Under the pieces are notes generated by a model, which saw only the letters and a list, made by a program, of their open reading frames with translations, searched no databases and was not told the origin of the DNA. 64,000 nucleotides of DNA from Phialocephala subalpina (Eukaryota; Ascomycota; Leotiomycetes; Helotiales; Mollisiaceae): contig FJOG01000003.1 in the NCBI GenBank assembly GCA_900073065.1, positions 2,764,007 through 2,828,006 of the forward strand. Direction: 5' to 3'. The position numbers were made by a program, and so were the translations under genes. Positions within the stretch are counted from its first letter, which is position 1. Every line of letters begins with the position of its first letter. Of the stretch, positions 44,128 through 55,044 are shown one piece after another.

Positions 44128-46131
44128 TTATACCACCGCAGTTGCCTCGATCACATCCTCAGCCTTCTCGTTCGTACTCTGCTTTTTAACACTCTTCCAC
44201 TCCATTCCCAGTGCCCCAATAATACTCAACGCAGCCATAGCAGCAGCAACCACAAATGTAACCACAACCGCGTCATTATAAGCCGTTAACGTCCCATCAA
44301 CCCACTGCTTCCCCAAACTCTCCACCTTAGCCCTCAACCCCCAAGCTCCGTTCTCAATCACAATCTCCGGATCCAACCCCGGAACCAGCTCAACCAATTT
44401 CAGTACAAGTTTGTTTTGGAAGACACTCTGGCCGATGGAAAGGAAGACGGCACCACCGAGCGCTTGTGCGAAAATGATAGCTGTGATGCCGACGGGGATA
44501 TCGATTGGTGAGAGCACGGCTTGGACTGCCATCATGGGTTGTTGTATTCCCATTCCTGCGCCGGCCCCGAAGAGGATCTGGGTTCCGATCCAGAGACCGG
44601 TAGAAGTTGAGGTTGTGAATGTGGTCATTAGACCTGCGCCGATAGACATCAGGACTGAACTGCCGAGCATGAGAGGGACGTAGTATCCTATTGCAGTTGT
44701 CTGACCAGGTTAGCTTATCGCTCAGTTAATGTCTGAGAAGGAAGGAAGGACTCACCACGAACCCAGCGCCAATCGAGGTGAAGGTGACAGAGATAGCAGT
44801 TGGCAGATAATCCACTCCGGATCCCGTCGCAGTCGTGTTCTTGATAGCTTGGAACCATAGCGGTAGAAAATATGTGATGAGCAGGAAGGCAGCGCCAAGA
44901 CAGAACGTTGACCAGACACCAAATGCTACCGAGCGTTGTGAAATGATGTGCGGAGGAAGTGTTGCGAGTGTTCCTTTCTTGACCTGAATGACACCCCAGA
45001 TGATCGAGAGGACGACAAACATGACAAAGAGGAGGACCACACGCCAGCTGCCCCAGGGGTATTGAGAACCTCCCCATTGTAGAGCGAGGAGGAGACAGAC
45101 GATCGCGGGGACGAAGAAGATTGTTCCAAAAAGGTCGAATTGGCGACGTCTTTCTGCTGCAGTCATGGATGCGGCTTTCTCGTTAGGAGGGTCTGTGAAA
45201 AGAAACATTATGACAAGGATGGTAACTGCTCCGATGGGAAGGTTGATGTAGAAGCACCATCCTGAATTCATTAGCATTGATAATCTTCCAGAAGAGAAGG
45301 AATTAAATGACGACTTACTCCATGACACTTTATCTGTGAAGACGCCTCCGAGAAGAGGTCCTACAACGCTGGCAATGCCATTGACGGCTCCGATCAACCC
45401 CGTATATATCGGTCTCTTATGCATCGGAATACTGAGCGAAATGATCTACCATTCGCCGTCAGCACTTCTTCATTACTTGCCAACAACACCAGCACAACTC
45501 ACCACCAAAGCCCCAGAAATAATCCCCGCACACCCCAAACCCGCCAACGCCCTCCCAATGATCAACATATCAGAATTCTGCGCAGCACCACAAAGCGCAC
45601 TGCCTGCTTCAAAAAGACCAATCGCGCCCAGGAAAGTCCACTTAACGGATATGTAGCTGTACATTTTGCCGTACATCAACTGGAAGGAGCAACTTGTCAA
45701 CAAGTACGCCGAGCCATACCAGCCGATGTCGTCAAGGGAGTTGAATTCGTTGGTGATTTTTGGGATAGCGGTGGTGATGACTGTGCGGTCCTGGAAATGG
45801 GATTTAGTTCGAGTTCTGAGTGATATGGTGATATGATGTAGAGAGGCAGTCGGAAGGATTGGGCACTTACTAGACCGACTAGAAAGACTGCGAGACATAA
45901 TGCTATTGTTATGAGGGTTAAATTGACGCCATTTGGGTATTCTGGTTCTTGTGTTGTTGTCTTGGTCGGCGCCGCGGTGGTATCCTGTGGTGTCTCCTTT
46001 TCAACTTCTGGTGGAGCTTCTGACTTCGGAGGCAGGTCTGGAAGATATATTGAAGTCATCGAAGTATCTGCATCTCTGGCTGCGTGTTTGGTGTCCATTT
46101 TAATTGCGTTCGTAGTAGTTTCTTGAACCAT
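44128..46131 (-). CDS. DHA2-family MFS drug:H+ antiporter
   Basis: A 14-helix efflux transporter of the plasma membrane. Exons run from ATG 46131 with four short introns, at about 45790-45870, 45450-45510, 45260-45320 and 44702-44757. These join FLVGL to [16 protein letters not shown] (motif D1 region), GALV to [19 protein letters not shown] to [17 protein letters not shown], and GAGFV to [13 protein letters not shown]. The cytosolic N-terminus is long, acidic and Pro/Thr-rich. FYINLPIG and the motif C region [10 protein letters not shown] are typical of DHA2. It is divergent from a Zn2Cys6 regulator with about 725 bp between them, an arrangement common for inducible toxin or drug efflux. The substrate is unknown. 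Confidence 0.88.
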
Positions 46132-46856
46132 TTAGAAGTTGCGATCAGCAAGATGTTATTCTAAGATGTTTTCTGAGGTGTAGGTGTCGAGTGTGAAGTA
46201 AGGAGAACTGAGGCGTGGAAACAATGCAATGAAACAAATCGAAATATATAGATAAAATTACTACAGATAGACATGCTGCATATTGAAGGCTAAGGTTGAG
46301 GCTTTGGCATGATAGGGAACATTTAATGTGCCGTACACCTTCCCGATTGACGCAACTCACAAGCCAATGCGGCACGGTACCTAAGAACTTATCTCACCTT
46401 CCGAGGAGACTATGCACGCCGGAGATAAGTTCAAATTTACTCACACGATACCGGAACACTCACTCATTGCAACAGGTATCACATCGTAGGCCGAAACATG
46501 GGGATGCGACTCTGGATGTACGCATGTGGCTGAACGACGCCTTGCGCCGCAGCCCTGCACTTGACTACATTATCAAAGAGAGATTTTTTGTAGATCATTC
46601 ATTTCTCCAACCAATGAAAACAATGGGAATGCAGGAAACCAACAGTGCGGTGCTTGCATCAACGCCGGCATTCTCCCCCCTTGCTCTAGTCTCGCTTAAT
46701 ACGGAACTTTCAAAAGCGCCGCAAACCCCGCGAGACCGCTTTAGTCATCAGCTGTTAGGAAAGTGGTGTGCCTTCCAACACCGTAGAAAACCTCAACTGT
46801 GATCACGGAACTTATCTTGAGCCGTTGTCCACTGTGGACTTGCTCGCACCTCAGAT
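46132..46856. promoter_or_regulatory. Divergent promoter with GATA-containing inverted repeat
   Basis: The 725-bp region between the efflux pump and its likely regulator should hold both promoters. An 11-bp perfect inverted repeat lies at 46385-46395 (GAACTTATCTC) and 46422-46432 (GAGATAAGTTC). Each arm contains an AGATAA core, so the pair looks like opposed GATA-factor sites. Plus-strand frames here have no recognisable content. Confidence 0.5.
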
Positions 46857-49078
46857 ATGATGGAAGAATTCGCTGGAGATGTGGAGCAGCGGCATTACGG
46901 GAATCGTCGAACTACCCGCGCGTGCACGCACTGCAAGGCGGCCAAGACGAAGTGTATTGTGAATCCGGGGAATGGTGGCTCCTGTGAGAGGCGAGTCGTG
47001 TTCTCCTCTTGCTTCTTGATTGATTTGAGAGTAATGTTCTGATGTCCGAGTGAAGATGCTCTCATTTCACTCTCGAGTGTGTAGCGGCCCTCCCTGCTGT
47101 TCGTAGGCGTAGACAGGAAAGAAATTCGTACGTATCTGCTTCCCATCCTACACTTGCCCCTCTAATCAAAGTCCACAGGAAAGTCTCAGAATTGGAACAG
47201 AAGCTGGACAATATCGTCACACTGCTCACGAATACACAGCAGCAGCAACCACAGAATGTTCCTCTCGGTTTCGATCAATCGATCCCAGAGCTCTGGAGGA
47301 CGCCAGCGAGTTCTGTTGGCGATGATGAGGTAGTGGCGGGTCTTGAGCGAAGGTCTAGTTCTCAGCCTTATGAGCCGCAATCATCGACATCGAATGCGGA
47401 ACAGGTTCCCTTTCCAGCAGAGCCGATGTTGCCTTTGAGATCAATTCGGCCACACCTCAGTCAAAGTTTCGTGCCTCCAAGATCACTCCATCAGCCAGAC
47501 TTCCCCTATCCTGATGAACTCCTTTCGTTCTTTCGGAGCCAGCTGATCCAGCACTTTCCATTTGTGGTCATATCATCGAACATGACGGCTGAGGAACTGA
47601 AACAACAGAAACCGTTCCTCTTTGATGCAATCATGCTCGTAGCTGCCAAGCAAAGAGTCGCATCGCAAAGGGAAGCAGGAGATAAACTACTGGCGTATCT
47701 TAGCGAGCATTTGCTATTGCGTGGAGAGAAAAGTCTTGATCTGCTCCAAGGGCTTTTGGTATACCTTGCATGGTAAGTGCCAGACTTCCTTTCGTCTCAA
47801 GAGTCTGATTCGTGCGGTGTCTGAATGTACTTCGTATCAGGGGAAATTATCAGTTCCACAACAGTGCCCAAATGTCCGCGCTCCTTCAGTTGGCGATAGC
47901 TTTGGTAGCAGAACTTCATCTAGGGAAAATGCCTCGAAGCATACCAGATGCGAAGAAGTCGCTCGTTCATGTTGTGGGACTGTTCTCATCACCACCACCG
48001 AAAACGTCCACCACTCATACTTCCGATGAAATGCGAGCATTTGTTGGATGCTTCTACCTCAGCTCTATGTATGCCTGCAACCCGAGACTATTGAGTGTAG
48101 AGCTAACGGCTATTCAGATTTTCGCAATGTTATAAGAAGGTGACGGCTGTCAGACATACAGCATACCTAGAGCAGTGCTGTAAACTTCTTGACGAAGCTG
48201 CCGAGTACCCAACAGATGCGTATTTGACAAGTCTAGTCCGCGTACAGATGTACTTAAGTAGAGGGCTCGAGGCATCATCCCTCGATGAATCCGAAGGAGT
48301 AGCAGCATCCACAGCGGCCGTCGGCATGTATGTCAAGTCATTCCAAAGAGAGCTTCGAGACTCCAGAACGACTCTCTCGGTCAGTGCGAGCCACATATGT
48401 GAGCATCTTGTACCCCAGCTGTTCCAGAAACAAACCTGACTCGGTCCTATAGCATTACTAGCTTCCGATCTGCTTCTCATGCACTTCTATAGCGTGGAAA
48501 TGAGCTTACTCGAAATAGGCATTTATGACAGGCATGATACCAGTGGGATCCAACGTCTCCGGCACCTCGATCAACTCTCAGATTGTCTCACGGCCGCGTG
48601 TACTTTCTTCGATCGATGGTTCGAACTCCCGGACTTGGTCTATGCCAACTTGCCTATCGTGGCGTGGGCGCAAGTCGCCAATACAATCATGGCCATGTCG
48701 AGACTGGTGCTTTTAGACTGCCCCAACTGGGATTTGGAGCATGCTCGAGAAGTTGCAAATTTCTCAACCAACCTGGAGAAATTGGCGAGTCGGATTGAAG
48801 AAGCGACATCCAGTTTGTTTGGAGAGAATAAAGGGGCGGATGCTGAAGGATGCCTGCTTCGATATGCGCAGCGTGTGAGATGGGTCAAGGGATGGTATGA
48901 GGCGCGAGTCGTCGCTGAGTCTCAACAAGCTAGTGAGGAGCAAGTTGTGCCGTTAGAACGAGAGGATGCGATTATGGCTAGTGACTTTATGAATTTGGAT
49001 GATATGTTCTGGCAGGATTTCGTTGGTGAGTGGAGGGGTGTGTATGGAGCTGATATCCCTCTCCCTATTGGACAATGA
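46857..49078 (+). CDS. Zn2Cys6 fungal transcription factor
   Basis: A binuclear zinc-cluster regulator. Exon 1 (46857-46990) holds ACTHCKAAKTKC, followed by NPGNGGSCER. The last two zinc cysteines come from exon 2 (47056-47128), SHFTLECVAALPAVRRRR, reached only through an intron with a GC donor (46991-47055). Exon 3 starts at 47179 with a coiled-coil dimerisation stretch KVSELEQKLDNIVTLL. Later exons (to about 47772, from 47841, after about 48119, and from about 48452) encode the fungal-specific helical middle region and end at 49078. Total length is near 590 residues. Its divergent neighbour is a DHA2 efflux pump, the obvious candidate target. Confidence 0.88.
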
Positions 49079-50611
49079 AGCATTTTCGAGGAACGGCTTG
49101 GATCGTTCGATGTTCTTGATGCGTTCGTGAATGTCCCTAGCCTGTTGGGGGATTGTTCGAATCAATCTCAAATTACCTTGATTATCGACTTTTAATCGAT
49201 AAACATTATCTTTTTCTGCGTTCTTCCAAAGAAATCTCTCTTTTATCAATATAATTTTGATAAATATCGACTTTTACTTTATATTTTACTAGCCTACAAA
49301 GCCATTTATAGGTTTGTTTCCATCTTTATCAACTAGTTGTCAATAATTATTGTAGCGGGGTAGAATGGTTTTTGCTGGTGCTGGTACAGGGCTGGTGTTG
49401 TCGTTCCGGATTAGGACTAGTGATGCACGTGATCTGGTCTTGGATATATTAGGAGATCTGGCTTCTTGTATTCTTAGTTCTTTAGGCAGCTTTCTACGTG
49501 GTTCGTAAACGCGCAGAATTGACTCCAAGAGGTTTACCCCTCTAAATTATCGACAAGAAGTTGTATTTATCGACTCAGTGCCACCATAGGGAGGCCTTAG
49601 GTCTGCTTGCTACATAGGAGATAATAGGCAACGATCCAATTTAGAAGACCGCAAGAGCTCGGAAAGCTTTACTTGCGCAGGTACAGCAGTATAGAAGTAT
49701 ATCTCATAAGGATAACAAACAGATAGTCAAAACCTACAGTAACTAGAAGATGCGTCCTCTGGACTTACGCTCGATCTACCTGGTGACGAAGAAGACGATG
49801 ATGAGTCTTAGGATGAGGCCTAAGCCTCTAGACTACCATCTGACCTTCTTTTCCATGTCAAATTTGCATGGTTATGATTTTGAAATGAGGTATAATGTTG
49901 ATTTTTTTTGGCTTGGGGGTTTGCTTAGCGTCAACAAAGTCGTACTCCCACCTGTCCGTGGTGCTGGCTATGAACCTGATGGCTGAGCAGATGTAGATTA
50001 TCTATTTATGCAATAGTATCGCAGAGTCCCACTCTGTCCAAAACAAAAAATTTGAATCTTGAATTTTGTGTGGTAACACTGGTAAGGTGTCGCCGCAAGC
50101 GAAAGTGAGGTCGCTTTAAATCGAGTAATGTTACCCTTGAAATCACCAAAGATCATTTTGCAGTTCTAATCAGATAAATGGAATATGTTTAGAATAACTT
50201 AGAAGTTGACGATAATCTTATAGAGAAAGCGAAAAGGCAGACTTGTAGATGTCTGAAGCACCCGCAACTTGAGCACGTGAGAGCATGTGCCCATCCCTTA
50301 ATCTTCCACGAAACACTCAACTAAATTTTTGTTGCACGTCAAAAAGAGGAGGGGGATGTGATATATATACGATTTCCTGAGTATGCCGTCATTGCTCGGG
50401 TAATAGTGGTTTAAGAGAGGCCATGAACTTATCATATGATGTACAGGTTCTTGGGCCCTAAATACGGTGTGCTGTGCTAACAAGAGACATTTGCACTTGA
50501 CAGCGGCTAATCTGCCACTCACTCCTTTCTAGATCATTAAGGCTAGAATAATGATGACATTCTAACTTCTGGGTATGTCCTCCTACTAAGTCTACACCTA
50601 CTCTCATCTCA
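49079..50611. other. AT-rich region with probable degenerate element relics
   Basis: About 1.5 kb without an intact gene. Minus-strand segments (about 49090-49249 and 49340-49528) and a plus-strand stretch around 49750-49830 (LTLDLPGDEEDDDES, then stops) look coding in parts but are cut by stops and frame changes. Sequence around 49190-49330 is very AT-rich. The pattern suggests decayed repeats, but no family could be named. Confidence 0.35.
50496..50524 (+). promoter_or_regulatory. Shared upstream motif, copy C promoter
   Basis: Contains TTGACAGCGGC followed by a CACTCACTC run. It closely matches the segments before copies D and E. It ends about 88 bp before the start of copy C. Confidence 0.55.
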
Positions 50612-51070
50612 ATGTTCGACCCTCCTCAAAGAACTTTCAGTGCAAGGAGATTGTTCGAATTAAAGAATCATGAAACTTCCTACCATTTTCCAAAGGCTCC
50701 TTCCAGAGGCTTCTCCCAAGAAGCATCCATCTCCCCCAAAAACAAAACCACCAAAGCCAAAATACTGTTCAATACCCCTCTCGTTCCTCGCTCCAAAGGA
50801 CGGAAAACCACGTATCCCCACCACAAATACGACATCGCTCGTGTAGCTTCCCACTCCATAGAAGAACACTGGAATATCGACCAATGTCGAGATTGGTTGG
50901 GTTGCGTATACATTTGTATGAAATGGAGTCGGAAAGAGGCTATTGAGAAGGCGATATTGTTTCAGGGAGAGGGTGGGAAGGAGTTGGAGGTTTGGCGTGA
51001 TAAGAGGTGGCATGATAGGAGAAATACTTCAGTACATCAGCGAAATAAGCAGATTTATAACTATTATTGA
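50612..51070 (+). CDS. SAM-like family protein, copy C
   Basis: A 152-residue single-exon frame. The N-terminal 85 residues are basic and disordered. The family domain begins at EEHWNIDQCRDWLGCVYI and continues WSRKEAIEKAILFQGEGGKE, sharing WSRKEA with copy E and the GxG turn with all complete copies. The C-terminal part of the domain is short compared with copy A, and the protein ends soon after. It has no PPxY motif. The function is unknown. The copy is supported mainly by domain homology to its neighbours and by the shared upstream motif. Confidence 0.6.
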   Translation: MFDPPQRTFSARRLFELKNHETSYHFPKAPSRGFSQEASISPKNKTTKAKILFNTPLVPRSKGRKTTYPHHKYDIARVASHSIEEHWNIDQCRDWLGCVYICMKWSRKEAIEKAILFQGEGGKELEVWRDKRWHDRRNTSVHQRNKQIYNYY

Positions 51071-51408
51071 AGATGGGTGTCGATTCTCTATTCAAAAGGG
51101 ATAACTTAGCCTTAGTCGTTGGAAAGGAGCGGATCAGACGTAGAGACAGACATTAACTCATCGATCACTCAAGGCCCAGAAGTTTATAAAACCGCTCTGG
51201 ACCCGGTGCGCCATCTTTCCTCTCATGGCATATCGGATTAAGCTCCACGAAACCCCCCAACTAAACCCCCATCTTAACCTTCCTCCCGTCATCTTCTCCA
51301 TCCGCAATATTCCACCACTTCTCTGGCTCCTGACACCAGCTCCTGACACCAGAATTTTCTCAACACCACTAAATCCTCGTCTCCTTTCTCACTGCAAGTC
51401 TCTGTCCT

Positions 51409-52383
51409 TCAATATAACACGAACCTCTTCAACGATTTGAATTGTTTAAAGAAAGTCTTGTACTTGCTGGGGCTTAGAAGGTCACGAGTGAAACGATCTT
51501 CGAGATCGAGGGTGACATGTTGCATGTGACACGCCCAGTGGAAGGAGGCACGGATCCAAGTATCGTCCATAGACGTGTCTATGAAGCCGCCACCAGAAAA
51601 TTCGTGGTAGCTATCGAGTAAGATCTGGAATTCTTGATCCGCGGTAAAATATAAGCGTCGAGTACCTGGGAAGAGGCCAGTCAGTTTACCCCCTTCAAAA
51701 AAAACGCCTTTTGAGACGCATCGAGGGTGTACTTATGTAAATCGAAGCCTTTGAGGTAGACTCTGGGAGCAGAGAGGAGTACGTGCTGAAATTTCACTTA
51801 CAAGTCTTCAGGCAGTGTGTGTCGGGTCTAGACTGCTCTTGCACACCCAAACTTTGAAACTCCGAGAAATTCCGCCGAGATCTTTTAAGCAAGTTTCGGG
51901 CGAGACTATAGTCGTAACATTTGTCTTAACACAGATATAGGTGCCCTGCATAGTGTTTTAAGGAGGTGTCGCGGGTCTCGACATTCGTGCTTAGAAGCGA
52001 GCCTAAATATATGATAGTGAGCTCCCGTAACTCAATATTTGTCCAAAGATAAGAGAGAGAAGGTGGGGGGAGCACTCATCTTCACGTACATGCTGGTTGA
52101 ACCTCTCTCTGGCGAATGTGGACTTTGGACTGGAGCGGTCGGTATGGGTTGAGTAAGAAGCAGTTCAACTTAGGGGTTGCGTCGAAGGCGTGTTCCTGAA
52201 TATAACCACGAAGTCAGCATGTCCCTTTCATGTATTTGACAAAGAGGCAACAATCTCCGTTGCGACATGCAAGACTGCATCAAAGTTCATGAAGGTGAGT
52301 CCACGTACCCAAATCTGTATGCGTAATTCTGAGGGAAGTTTGGAGAAGCGTTCGGATTTACTTCTGTTGGCGATAGACTCCAT
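51409..52383 (-). CDS. 2EXR-domain protein, multi-exon, possibly decaying
   Basis: ATG 52383 opens MESIANRSKSERFSKLPSEL and RIQIW, the signature of the fungal 2EXR domain. A GT donor follows. A second exon reads EHAFDATPKLNCFLLNPYRP and LQSKVHIRQREVQPA before another donor (GTACGT). Downstream exons are less clear, but the last, ending at 51409, is open for about 90 codons (LFPGTRRLYFTADQEFQILL, FIDTSMDDTWIRASFHWACH). The middle (about 51740-52090) needs several introns, and one or more stops could not be removed confidently, so it may be a partly broken gene. The function of 2EXR proteins is not established. Confidence 0.55.
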
Positions 52384-52752
52384 ACTGAAGACTTATCAAT
52401 AGAAGTTTTTCTATCGCGATGCCATGATTTCGAGACCGACGAAATGTAGAAATTATGAAGAAAAATCTTAATTCAAAAAGGGAAGGATTTCGAACCATTT
52501 CTCAACGTTTAGCTCCCGCGTTGCTGTTTGGACCCAACTTACCTGAGATTGGAAGCTAGAGAGACATACATAAGCTTGGAACTAGAAGCATCGAAGAACT
52601 CAAAGACTTACCTGAAATTCATCATCGTCATTGACGTTTCCGTCTTGCTAGCTGAATAGAGGCGGGTCTGCCCAAGTTGACTCCAACAGCGGAAAGCTAG
52701 CGAAAGATACACGAGATAAAAGTCTTAGAGACTAGCCCACGGTACCGAAAGA

Positions 52753-52790
52753 CACTTGTTCTGACAGCGGCATTGTCTGTCACTCACTAG
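52753..52790 (+). promoter_or_regulatory. Shared upstream motif, copy D promoter
   Basis: ACACTTGTTCTGACAGCGGC followed by a GTCACTCACTAG run. It is nearly identical to the segment upstream of copy E. Confidence 0.6.
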
Positions 52791-52922
52791 ATAATGACAG
52801 GACTAGCTCATAGCTTCTCGTGCTCATGCATTCTCGCACTTGTGAGTTTTCATTCTTTATACGTGACATTTGAAGCAAGATCCTCCACCAAGGTTCCTTT
52901 CTGCCATCCAACTTCTCCAAAA

Positions 52923-53324
52923 ATGAAACTCCCAAGATTGCTGCGGAAATCAGAATCAAAAGCCAAGCCCTGGAAACCCTCAAAACCCCTCAAGAATTCA
53001 GCCAAGATCCTTGAGATCGCAGCCCATCCTCCTGAATACAAATGGACCAACACCCAATGCCGCAACTACCTATTCGCCATCTACCTCACCCTCGGATCCA
53101 CACGAACTGAAGCGATGAAGATAGCGGGGTTATTTGAAGGTGATGGTATCGATTTATGGCTCACGAGGCAAAGCGATTGGATGAAATGGAGAGATATGCT
53201 TGTCTACACGAAAGGAAAGCATGGTGCGGCATGGAGGGGTGTTGAGGGGACTTATAGGGAGCTTGCAGAGGGGGAGGAGGAGATGAAGATATTGAGGTGG
53301 TTGGAGAGAAGGTTTGATGTTTAG
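52923..53324 (+). CDS. SAM-like family protein, copy D
   Basis: A 133-residue protein if started at ATG 52923 (MKLPRLLRKSESKAK), the start that lines up with copy E. An upstream in-frame ATG at 52794 would add a hydrophobic stretch. The domain runs EYKWTNTQCRNYLFAIYL, TRTEAMKIAGLFEGDGIDLW and WRDMLVYTKGKHG. The C-terminus is an acidic then basic helix. It is closest to copy E in both the domain and the upstream DNA, so the two look like a recent tandem duplication. Confidence 0.6.
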   Translation: MKLPRLLRKSESKAKPWKPSKPLKNSAKILEIAAHPPEYKWTNTQCRNYLFAIYLTLGSTRTEAMKIAGLFEGDGIDLWLTRQSDWMKWRDMLVYTKGKHGAAWRGVEGTYRELAEGEEEMKILRWLERRFDV

Positions 53325-53825
53325 AGAGAGGTAGCTCTTCTCTAGATTTGAAACCCAAACGATATATATGGGAAACACCAATGCCCTGAAACTGGAGCGA
53401 TTTCTAGTAGTAGGATTTGATAGAAGGAGCAGTTCGATTTGATTCGTTGGGTGTCAAGCTTGTTGATACTGGTCTTGATGAATGTCCAAGAACACCGCGA
53501 AGATGTCAAATGATAAATCAGACAGAGTTCCCAACCCAGAACCAAAGCTAGAAACTCGAAAGAAGAATAGAGGCACATCACGGCTTGTAACACCAAGGCC
53601 CTAACTCGAGGCTGTACCATAGTACCAAAACACACTTGTTCTGACAGCGGCTCTGTCCGTCGTGCACTAGTATGCCCAATCTAACTCCAAATCTAGAATC
53701 ATGACAACACCTTCTAACTTAGACACATGACCCTTTGATATGCTTACACTCGCTCACTCATCAACTCTCGAGGTTATCTCGAGCCCAGATCCTTTGATGT
53801 CCCACAAACTCGAGTATATTTCAAG
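53325..53825. other. Spacer between SAM-like copies D and E
   Basis: About 500 bp. It holds the shared motif before copy E. No gene seen. Confidence 0.4.
53633..53670 (+). promoter_or_regulatory. Shared upstream motif, copy E promoter
   Basis: ACACTTGTTCTGACAGCGGC followed by TCTGTCCGTC and GTGCACTAG. It matches the copy D motif closely, and the preceding GTACC-AAA bases also match. Confidence 0.6.
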
Positions 53826-54478
53826 ATGCACCTCCCAGCCTTCCTCGCAAAACCAGTAAACACTCACACCGGGAACACCAAAAACACATCGCCGGACTTC
53901 GAACTAGATCCAAAGCCAGCCCTCAAAGCAAAAAATGGAAACCAAAACTCCCCTCCAACCCATCAAATATCCCCAAACTCGCAGCCTCGTCGCCAGAACT
54001 AAACTGGACTAATAACCAATGCAGGAATTGGCTCTTAGCTCGATATATAAGTACAGGTTGGAGCCGTAAAGAAGCTGTCGAGGAAGCCGCAAACTTTCAA
54101 GGTGAAGGATTCGATTTGTGTGTTAGGATGGAGAGTGGGTGGATGCAGGACTTCACTGTTGACTCGATCGTTCCCATCGAGGAGGAATTGAATGGAAAGA
54201 AAATGAAGCCAAACGACGAGAAGGAGAAAGGGAAGCTTGACGACCAACTCGACGAGAAAAAGGCAGCAAAGCAGAATACTAAGGATTCGGGTTACGCTTC
54301 AAGCTCAACCTCATCGCTAGAGACGCAGCAGAGCAGAGACGAGTCGCCGTTGCTTCGGAAAAAGGCTGAGAATCGTGAGATGCGTGCACGTGCTAAGGAG
54401 ATGGGATATGAGGAGGGAGAGGTGTTAAGGAATGGGGATCTTGCTCAGGAAGAAGTATTTAGACATGGATGGATCTGA
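53826..54478 (+). pseudogene. SAM-like family protein, copy E, frameshifted
   Basis: ATG 53826 begins MHLPAFLAKP, matching the start of copy D, but that frame stops at TAA near 54000. The family domain (ELNWTNNQCRNWLLARYIST, WSRKEAVEEAANFQGEGFDL) lies in another frame. It continues to a long charged, Ser-rich C-terminus ending FRHGWI at 54478. The candidate GT-AG intron beginning GTAAACAC does not restore phase, so a frameshift near 53860-53940 is the simplest reading. The long open 3' part shows no stops, so the break may be recent, or an internal start may be used. Confidence 0.5.
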
Positions 54479-55044
54479 CGAAATCCGATGCGTTGAATTA
54501 AGGTACTACCTCCTACGGCGAGTATCTGATTTACAGTATACCCCCCTGGTCATTTGTCTAGCTTTGTAGATGTCCCAGGATTCGAGGGCCAATGGGAATG
54601 GTGGAAAAGTACGTACCTGAGATCTGGTTGGATGCCACAAGGGTGGCAAACCAACATATGATCAGGGGGTACACTGTGGAAGAGATGGGTGATGTCAAGA
54701 GAAAGCAGTGTAATTTTAAAGGTCAATTCTATTCTCTTAATAATTGTTCGTATGGGCGCCTCGCCAATTCATGTGTAGCAACCGCCACAGTGGACAACCC
54801 ATCATAGAATCCAAGGTAACACAAAGGAGAAAAAGAAAAACACCAGTTGAAATGCCCAGTCCAATAATACACTATCCTTACAAACGAGGAAGAGTATCAG
54901 GACAACCCAAAGTGATATTATGTGCTCCAGACCAGACCTGCTTTGTTCGTGAGAGTGATGCTATTACCATATCTGTATCTGTAGTCGAAACAGCTCAGTT
55001 CCACTCCATATGTACACTCCCCACCCATCAATTCATACCCGCGA
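54479..55044. other. Intergenic
   Basis: About 570 bp between copy E and the end of the glucanosyltransferase gene. No gene seen. Confidence 0.45.

Noticed and set aside
46296..46802. 168-codon plus-strand frame in the efflux/regulator promoter
   Set aside because: Composition is not protein-like and it overlaps the inverted repeat and both promoters.
51325..51352. Tandem CTCCTGACACCAG duplication
   Set aside because: Only two short copies with no associated feature; a minor local duplication.
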